A DNA stretch of 64,000 nt, taken from assembly GCF_954871325.1 (NCBI RefSeq), contig NC_088775.1:68425561-68489560 (forward strand), read 5' to 3'. How positions within the stretch are numbered: the first letter of the stretch is position 1; every line of letters starts with the position of its first letter. This stretch comes from Gordionus sp. m RMFG-2023. Its lineage: Eukaryota; Nematomorpha; Gordioida; Chordodea; Parachordodidae. A model generated the notes under the pieces. It ran no database searches and was not told where the DNA came from. It saw only the letters and a list, made by a program, of their open reading frames with translations. The position numbers were made by a program, and so were the translations under genes. Shown here piece after piece: positions 58,149 through 64,000 of the stretch.

Positions 58149-58739
58149 TGCATCTTCTTATGGTAATTGTAAATCAATTTGCAATTGCCAAAAAAGTTTC
58201 AATAAGAGATGCCAATGATTTAAAAATGGCATTAATTGTTCCACAAAATGTCACTTAAATATTATTTGTGTAAATAATATATAATTGTTTAAAATTATAT
58301 TTTAAATTTCAATTATCGAAATCAATTTAATATGTGTTGATTATATGGCTTGAAAAAAAATATAATAATAGAGATGATTTGCTTATAAAGAAGTGTAATA
58401 ATTTATAACTGCAATAAGAAAAATTTATGTCATTTTTAAATTTGTGAATCGATGGTTTCAAGTATAGCCGAAATGAGATTTAAAAATATTACAAATTAGA
58501 TTAAGTTGCTAGTAAATAATTTTATCATTAGGCTAAAATGAGTCTTTAAAAAGTAATGACTATATTTAACCCCTGCTTATAATGATATTTACTATTGAAA
58601 TCTAGATATTTTGTATTTAACTTTTATTTAATACCCATGTTTATGTTTTGCGTTAATAATAATATTCATTACATCTTAAGATGCCAGCTTATCCTGATAG
58701 ATAAAATTAATATAATTTAAAAAAATTTAATTACTATTT
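58149..58739. other. Loop sequence inside the inverted repeat
   Basis: Noncoding AT-rich DNA between the hAT relic and the right-arm tandem array. No gene was recognised. Confidence 0.4.
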
Positions 58740-60060
58740 ATTTGATACCCATATAAATTTTTATTTTTAGCCCCCCCCCCATTCCCAAATAAAGTCCAAC
58801 CCTTTAAGATTATAAATACTTTCAGTCAAGAGATATTTAAAATACCTTTTATTTGATTCCTATATCAATATTTTGTGTTTATATAAATTTTCCTGACGAT
58901 CTAAGATCTCCGGCATACTTAGAGTATACTTATTACAATCTTAAACTAGCTTTTATTTGATACCCTTATCAATTTATTGTGTTGATAAAAATATTCCTGA
59001 CCACCCCCCCCCAAGACCTAAACCCGCCCGGTATGAGGGATTATTATTATTACAATAAAAAAATGTATTAATTACCTTTTATTTGATACCCATATCAAAA
59101 AAAATATTTTTAACACCCCCCCCCTCCATCCACTCTCCAGACCATGTCTTTGATACCCATATCAAAAAAATTATTTCACCCCCCCCCCTCTATCTACCCA
59201 AGCCCAGACCAAGTCACACCCATCAAGACAAAATTTAAAACCTTTCAATCTAAATATATTTAAATTAGCTTTTATTTGATACCCATATCAATATTTTGTG
59301 TTGATTAAAATATTCTTGACCCCCCCCCTCCAGGACCTAGACCTGCCCTCTATGAGTGATTCTTATTATTACATTTTAAAAAAAATTTAATTATCATATA
59401 TTTGATACTCATATCAAAAAAAAAATTCACCCCTCCTCCATCTACCACCCAGACCAAGTCATACCCATTAAGACAAAAATAAATACTTTCAATCTAAAGA
59501 TATTTAAATTAGCTTTTATTTGATACCCATATAGATATTTTGTGTTGATAAAAATATTCCTGACCCCCCCCCAAGGCCTAGACCCACCCTCATTCCAATA
59601 AAAAAATATTTTAATTACCTTTTATTTGATATCCATAGTGTTGTTAAAAGGCTCGTTTTGAGCCGATCTTTTAAAACGGCTAACTCAATATTTTAGCCAG
59701 AAAAATATTGTCTAAGCCTCAAGATTTCGTTCATATATGTATAGACCTTTGTTCCTTCTACGAGAAAAATCTTCGGGCTTGAGTAGTATTCCTCTGGATA
59801 AAATATTGAGTTAGCCGTTTTTAAAAATCGGCTCAAAACGAGCCGTTTAACAACACTAGATATCCATATCAAAAAATATTATTTTTTACACCCCCTTCCT
59901 CCATCCACCCCCCAGACCAAGTCATACCCAACAAGACCAAGAATGAAGACTTTCAGTTAAAAGATATTAATATTAGCTATTATTTGAAACCTATATCGAT
60001 ATTTTATTTTGATAAAAATATTCCTGACCCCCCCCCCAGACCTAGACTCGCCTATTAAGG
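58740..60060. repeat. Tandem array of ~105-135-bp units (right arm)
   Basis: The phrase tttgatacccatat recurs at about 58741, 58852, 58956, 59092, 59149, 59275, 59401, 59519, 59625 and 59983. Spacings are about 105-135 bases after allowing for one short unit and the inserted MITE. Units alternate between a type with ttgtgttgataaaaatattc plus a C-run and a type with tcaaaaaaaat, a C-run and agaccaagtcat, giving a dimer period of about 240. C-runs of 7-11 recur in most units. Confidence 0.85.
59636..59858. mobile_element. TAGTGTTG palindromic MITE, intact copy 5 (223 bp)
   Basis: It is inserted in one unit of the tandem array, with an exact 8-bp duplication gatatcca at 59628-59635 and 59859-59866. 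The ends are TAGTGTTGTTAAAAGGCTCG and its complement. The length equals that of copy 4. It is younger than the array it interrupts. Confidence 0.92.
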
Positions 60061-60363
60061 GGGAGAGATTCCAGTTGAATAGATCTTTAGATTAGCTATC
60101 GATTAATACCCTATATTAGACATATTTTATTTCATAAGGCCAAAAAAACAATATTGAAAATAAATAAATAACAATTAATTTTAAAAAAAAATCAAAACGC
60201 GCATAAAACGCGTTAAATTAAGATTTTTTTATATCATGGTTCAAACGTGATAATACCGTATAGTTCTTTATCCTTTAAAAAAACTTGATTCTTAAAGAGA
60301 TCTCTTTAAAACCCGTGATGATCCCGAATAGTTCTGATCCCTTTAAATATTACGTCATATATA
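60061..60363. repeat. Outer part of the right inverted-repeat arm
   Basis: This segment is the mirror of 56579-56880: ctatcgattaataccctata, ataaggccaaaaaaacaat, cgcgcataaaacgcgtt, cctttaaaaa and gttctgatccctttaaatat appear in reversed order and complement. Divergence between arms is modest (roughly one change in ten by eye). Confidence 0.82.
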
Positions 60364-61090
60364 TTCTACGTTATTATTTTAATATATATTTTTTAGCGCT
60401 GTAAACGTTGTTTTAAAAAAGAAACTCATTACTCGTTATGTCTGAAAAAAGGAACGCGTTACCGTTACTCGTTACCCTGTGAAAAATTTAATATCATATT
60501 GGGCAGTCCCGTTAATACAAGATTTTTTTTTATCTTGTACTCAGTATCATTTTAATATTCTTAATAAGATACTGGTATCACATCTAATCTGAAGAGAATC
60601 TTGTATCTTTTTAATTTTCTTGACTAGACATACAAATTCTTTTTAATATTCATGTTTAAAAAATTTATATCAACAGAACATAACCTTATTTTCTTCGTGG
60701 AACATTACATTAATTTCCTTATTTTTTGTTGCCATATTTTAAATATTTTGTTAACCAAAATTAGCTGGAAAATTTACATTTCACATTAATATAGATAGAT
60801 AAAAAATTATGGGGGCAAAGGTTTTGTGAAAAATTTTTCCTATGATGATAAATATAATGAGGCTTTTTTGACATCATTGTTTTAAAAGGCCTATTTCTTT
60901 AAAATGCTTTTCTAGGATTATATTTCTTCATAAATTGAACACTTGATTTTTTTTAGCGCTTAGACTTTTAGACAGTACTTTTGGATTTTACACTTTTCTT
61001 TTTTATACTTTCTGATTTTTCCAACAAAAAAAAAATAATTATAAATTATTTTTCAAAACTTATATTTTTTCCAATTAATAACAATTATCT
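60364..61090. repeat. Transposon-end scraps between arm and deleted hAT
   Basis: agcgctgtaaacgttg with actcgttaccgttactcg motifs at 60395-60480, and atacaagat/atcttgtac motifs at 60510-60610, resemble subterminal repeats of two hAT families; the second resembles 42357-42470. No coding sequence. Confidence 0.4.
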
Positions 61091-62530
61091 AGTGCTGTAA
61101 ACATTTCTAAAAAAATCGAACACGTTCGCGTTCAACGTTCATTGACAAAAATCGGACGCGTTCACGTTCAAGTTCACTTTCAAAAAAAAGGAACGCGTTC
61201 ACGTTCATGAACCAGTTAAAAATTTTATGAAAATTTTTTTTTAAATTTAATTTAATATAAATAAATGTTTTATATATTTTAACACAATATATTAGCCATG
61301 TTAAAAAATAATATAGTTTTACTTTGATAATATAATTATAAATAAAATATAATATAATATAGCGAATAAAAAGATATTTTTATTTATAGAAAATTTTTCT
61401 TATTAAATTTTAATAACAATTGTTTTCAAAATATTTATCTGATTTGGCAGTTAATACGGCATTAGCTATATTAAAAACACGCTCTACAGGGGCAGATGAG
61501 GGGATTGCGATATTATACTTAATTAACAGCTCATTTAACGTAGAGAATTAATTAAAAACATTTATTGTTTAGTTACTTGCTTCAAAAAATTGAGGTAAGT
61601 TATCCTCCTCCAATCCATTCTCTACTTACTCGACAAAAAAAGGATATCTCGAAATTAACAGTTCTCTAGGGTTTTCAAAGCATTTTTTTCGATAACGCTA
61701 GTTTATTTTTAATAGATTTGTTGTGCGGAAGTTTTATCCATGGCCATTGAAGTTTAGATGCTGGATGTATAATTGCAGAAAGAACATATTGATCTTTATA
61801 TATATGTTCAAATCTATAAAAAAATATTATATGTAATTAATTGAGAGTGATAGTTTTAATACCTTTTATTAATCCCATTAAATATGTCGTCTATCAATGG
61901 TTGACCATATTTGAGGCCACTAATTTTTTTTAATTTTCAAATAACTATCGTTATTGTTGGGGTCAAATATCCCAAATTATTTCTTCAAATTTAATGATTT
62001 TACTTAGTTATATTATATAAAATAAAATAAAATAATTAATATTACAATAAAATGTTGTTTTAAATTGGAATCTGAAGATTTTGACAATATAATACTTTTT
62101 GGCCACATTTTACACTTAATAAGCATTGATTTAGTTCCTTCAATATAGGATTTTACTATAAAACATTTATCATATTTGGCCATGGTAATGATAATTCATC
62201 GGATTTTGGATTTTCCGAATCAGATGATGAGGATTAAATAATAATATCCATGCTTATGCTAATCTATTAAATTAAAATATAAACAATAATATACAAATTA
62301 ATAAACTATGTGTTAAAATAATTGAAATGTGAAAAGGAAATACACAGCCGATTAAAAAATATAAATAATAATTTTTTTAAAAAAATTCGGAAATATTAAA
62401 TTTTTCAAATAAATAAAAATAAAAAGTATTTTTAAAATTGAACGAACGTTAAATTCAACGCGTTCACGTTCAAAGTTCGTCAAAAATAAAAGGAACGCCG
62501 TTCATCATTTTTTTTAAAAAAACGAACTTC
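61091..62530 (-). mobile_element. Deleted hAT element with CACGTTC/GAACGCG subterminal repeats
   Basis: The left end tagtgctgtaaacatt is followed by many cgcgttcacgttc motifs; mirrored gaacgcg/cgttcacgttc motifs occur at 62440-62530. On the minus strand about 61515-61430 reads KYNIAIPSSAPVERVFNIAN followed by AVLTAKSD, a hAT C-terminal block. The rest of the transposase is missing or worn. The right boundary is approximate. Confidence 0.65.
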
Positions 62531-62759
62531 GTTTATTATTAAAAGAAGCCCTAAATGTAGTTCCAGTAGTATTTGATCAAGCTCAAACTATAACATCAAT
62601 AGATTTAACATCTAATAAGGAAGATATTAAATGCTGCTGGGTTCAATAGTATAGATAACATTGGACTGGTGGTTTCAAAAGACTGTTGATATACATTAGA
62701 AATGCTTAATTATGATCCTTCCATTCAGAATTTTTTTTAAACATAATACTGCAATTTGT

Positions 62760-62870
62760 TGTCATGGGTCTGGTCGGCTTGGTCGAAAACCCACAAGGTT
62801 TAAGCCGAAAAAACGACCTTAAACCAAAGCCACCGTAGGTCAGACTGACTCGACCCAATAGGCTAAAACC
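62760..62870. repeat. GC-richer hAT-like end sequence
   Basis: The text gggtctggtcggcttggtcg and accttaaaccaaagccacc has the look of subterminal repeats in GGTCGG-type hAT elements. A related patch occurs at 17255-17370 (gcccgacccagcctgaacc, gagccgggccgtg). No coding sequence. Confidence 0.35.
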
Positions 62871-63795
62871 ATTGGGTCTAATAATAAATTGACGCTTCCA
62901 TTTTATTTTTCTCCAAGAGGAAAAAAAATTATAAAATTTATTTAAAAGTTTGTTAAAAGTTTTTGATACTAGAAAGATGTTCTAAAACCTCTGGATCTAG
63001 TAATAAATTGGATTGACATTAAGTTTTAGTCCAAAAGTAAAATAATTATGAAAATTTTTTAAAATTGTTTTAAGCTTAGTTAAAAGTTTTGATACTATAG
63101 AAAGATGTTCTAAAACCTTTGGATCTAGTAATAAATTGGCACTACCATCATGTTTTTTCCACGAGAAATAAATTTGTTTTAAACCTAGTTAAAAGGTTAT
63201 AATACTAAAAAGATGTTCTAAAACTTTGGGTTTAGTAATAAATTTGTACTGCTCTTATATTTTGCTCCCCGAGGAAAAAAATTATAAATTTTTCCAAAAT
63301 TTGTTTTAAGACTAGTTAAAAGTTTATTATAAAAAAGATATTCTAAAACCTTTGGATATAGTAATAAATTGACACTGCGATTATATTTTACTCCACGAGG
63401 AAAAACTATATGTGAAAACTTTTAAATTCAAAAGTTTTTGATACTAGAAAAATGTTCTAAAACCTTTAGGTACTACCATTATATTTTACTCCGTGAGGAA
63501 GAGAATTTATTAAAATTTTTAAAACTTTGTTTTAAGCCTAGTTAAAAGTTTTGATACTAGAGATGTTCTAAAATCTTTGAGTTTAATAATAAATTGGCAT
63601 TGCAATTATATTTTACACCACGAGGAAAAAGAAATTATGAAAATTTTTTAAAACTTTATAGTTACAAATTTTTGATACTAAAATGATATTTTGAAACCAA
63701 AGTTTTTTACTAGAAAGATGTTTTTGAAATCTTTGGGTCTTATAATAAATTGGCACTGCCATTATATTTTATTACACGAAGAAAAAGATATTTGT
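62870..63795. repeat. Minisatellite, ~110-130-bp units, about seven copies
   Basis: The phrase agatgttctaaaacctttgg recurs at about 62975, 63103, 63211, 63337, 63450, 63561 and 63715, each followed by agtaataaattggcactg, a cca(t/c)gaggaaaaa box and taagcctagttaaaagttt. The copies have diverged. No open frame runs through the array. Confidence 0.85.
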
Positions 63796-64000
63796 TTAAT
63801 AATAAAAGGTATTCGTCGGCAAATATTACAGATTTAATTTAATTCTATATTGCAGATAGGAAATAATAAAAAATATTTATTAAAAATTTTGCACATTTTT
63901 TATATGTCATATTTTGCCATTTTTTCTATGAATTATATATGCAAGTGATATATTATGTCAACAAAACATTGTCCAATAAAATAATGGAATATTGATATAA

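Noticed and set aside
58740-60060. CRISPR-like array
   Set aside because: Units are about 105-135 bp with diverged copies and no constant short repeat with unique spacers; this is a eukaryotic minisatellite.

Overview
The window is AT-rich eukaryotic DNA (clearly over 70% A+T by eye). It carries spliced animal genes: a receptor guanylate cyclase, an anillin and a FEM1-type ankyrin gene copy. These families, introns as short as 44-55 bp beside introns of several kb, and a heavy load of hAT and piggyBac DNA transposons indicate a metazoan nuclear genome. I cannot name the phylum from the sequence alone. No bacterial operon, CRISPR array or rRNA was seen, and no virus-like element was recognised.

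Layout. 1-2177: noncoding. 2178-27327 (+): one membrane receptor guanylate cyclase, rebuilt here as 14 exons with signal peptide, ligand-binding ectodomain, one membrane span, pseudokinase, coiled coil and cyclase. Its large introns hold a 2.36-kb hAT transposon (4687-7045), a non-autonomous hAT (25174-26919), a palindromic MITE, and an apparently perfect 181-bp tandem duplication. 27328-31661: intergenic, with a piggyBac relic that itself contains a hAT MITE. 31662-41731 (-): anillin, rebuilt as 19 exons, convergent with the cyclase gene. 42222-44230: a pile-up of a MITE end, a deleted LINE headed by a tRNA-like sequence, and a hAT relic. 44996-47695: an almost complete BED-finger hAT transposon. 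51166-53038: an intronless, disrupted FEM1B-like copy. 53353-55829: a decayed ZMYM-type hAT. 56579-60363: a large inverted repeat whose arms are tandem arrays, with a hAT relic in the loop and a MITE inserted in one arm. 61091-62530: a deleted hAT. 62870-63795: a minisatellite.

The two host genes have no evident shared pathway. One makes cGMP at the membrane in response to a ligand; the other is the cytokinetic-ring scaffold. Both are well conserved in their catalytic or binding domains and look functional. Much of the rest is transposon-derived. Several elements keep exact 8-bp target duplications, which points to fairly recent hAT activity. The less ordinary items are the insert-rich pseudokinase of the cyclase, its GC-AG intron, the foldback-like array at 56.6-60.4 kb, and the tRNA-like head on the LINE.
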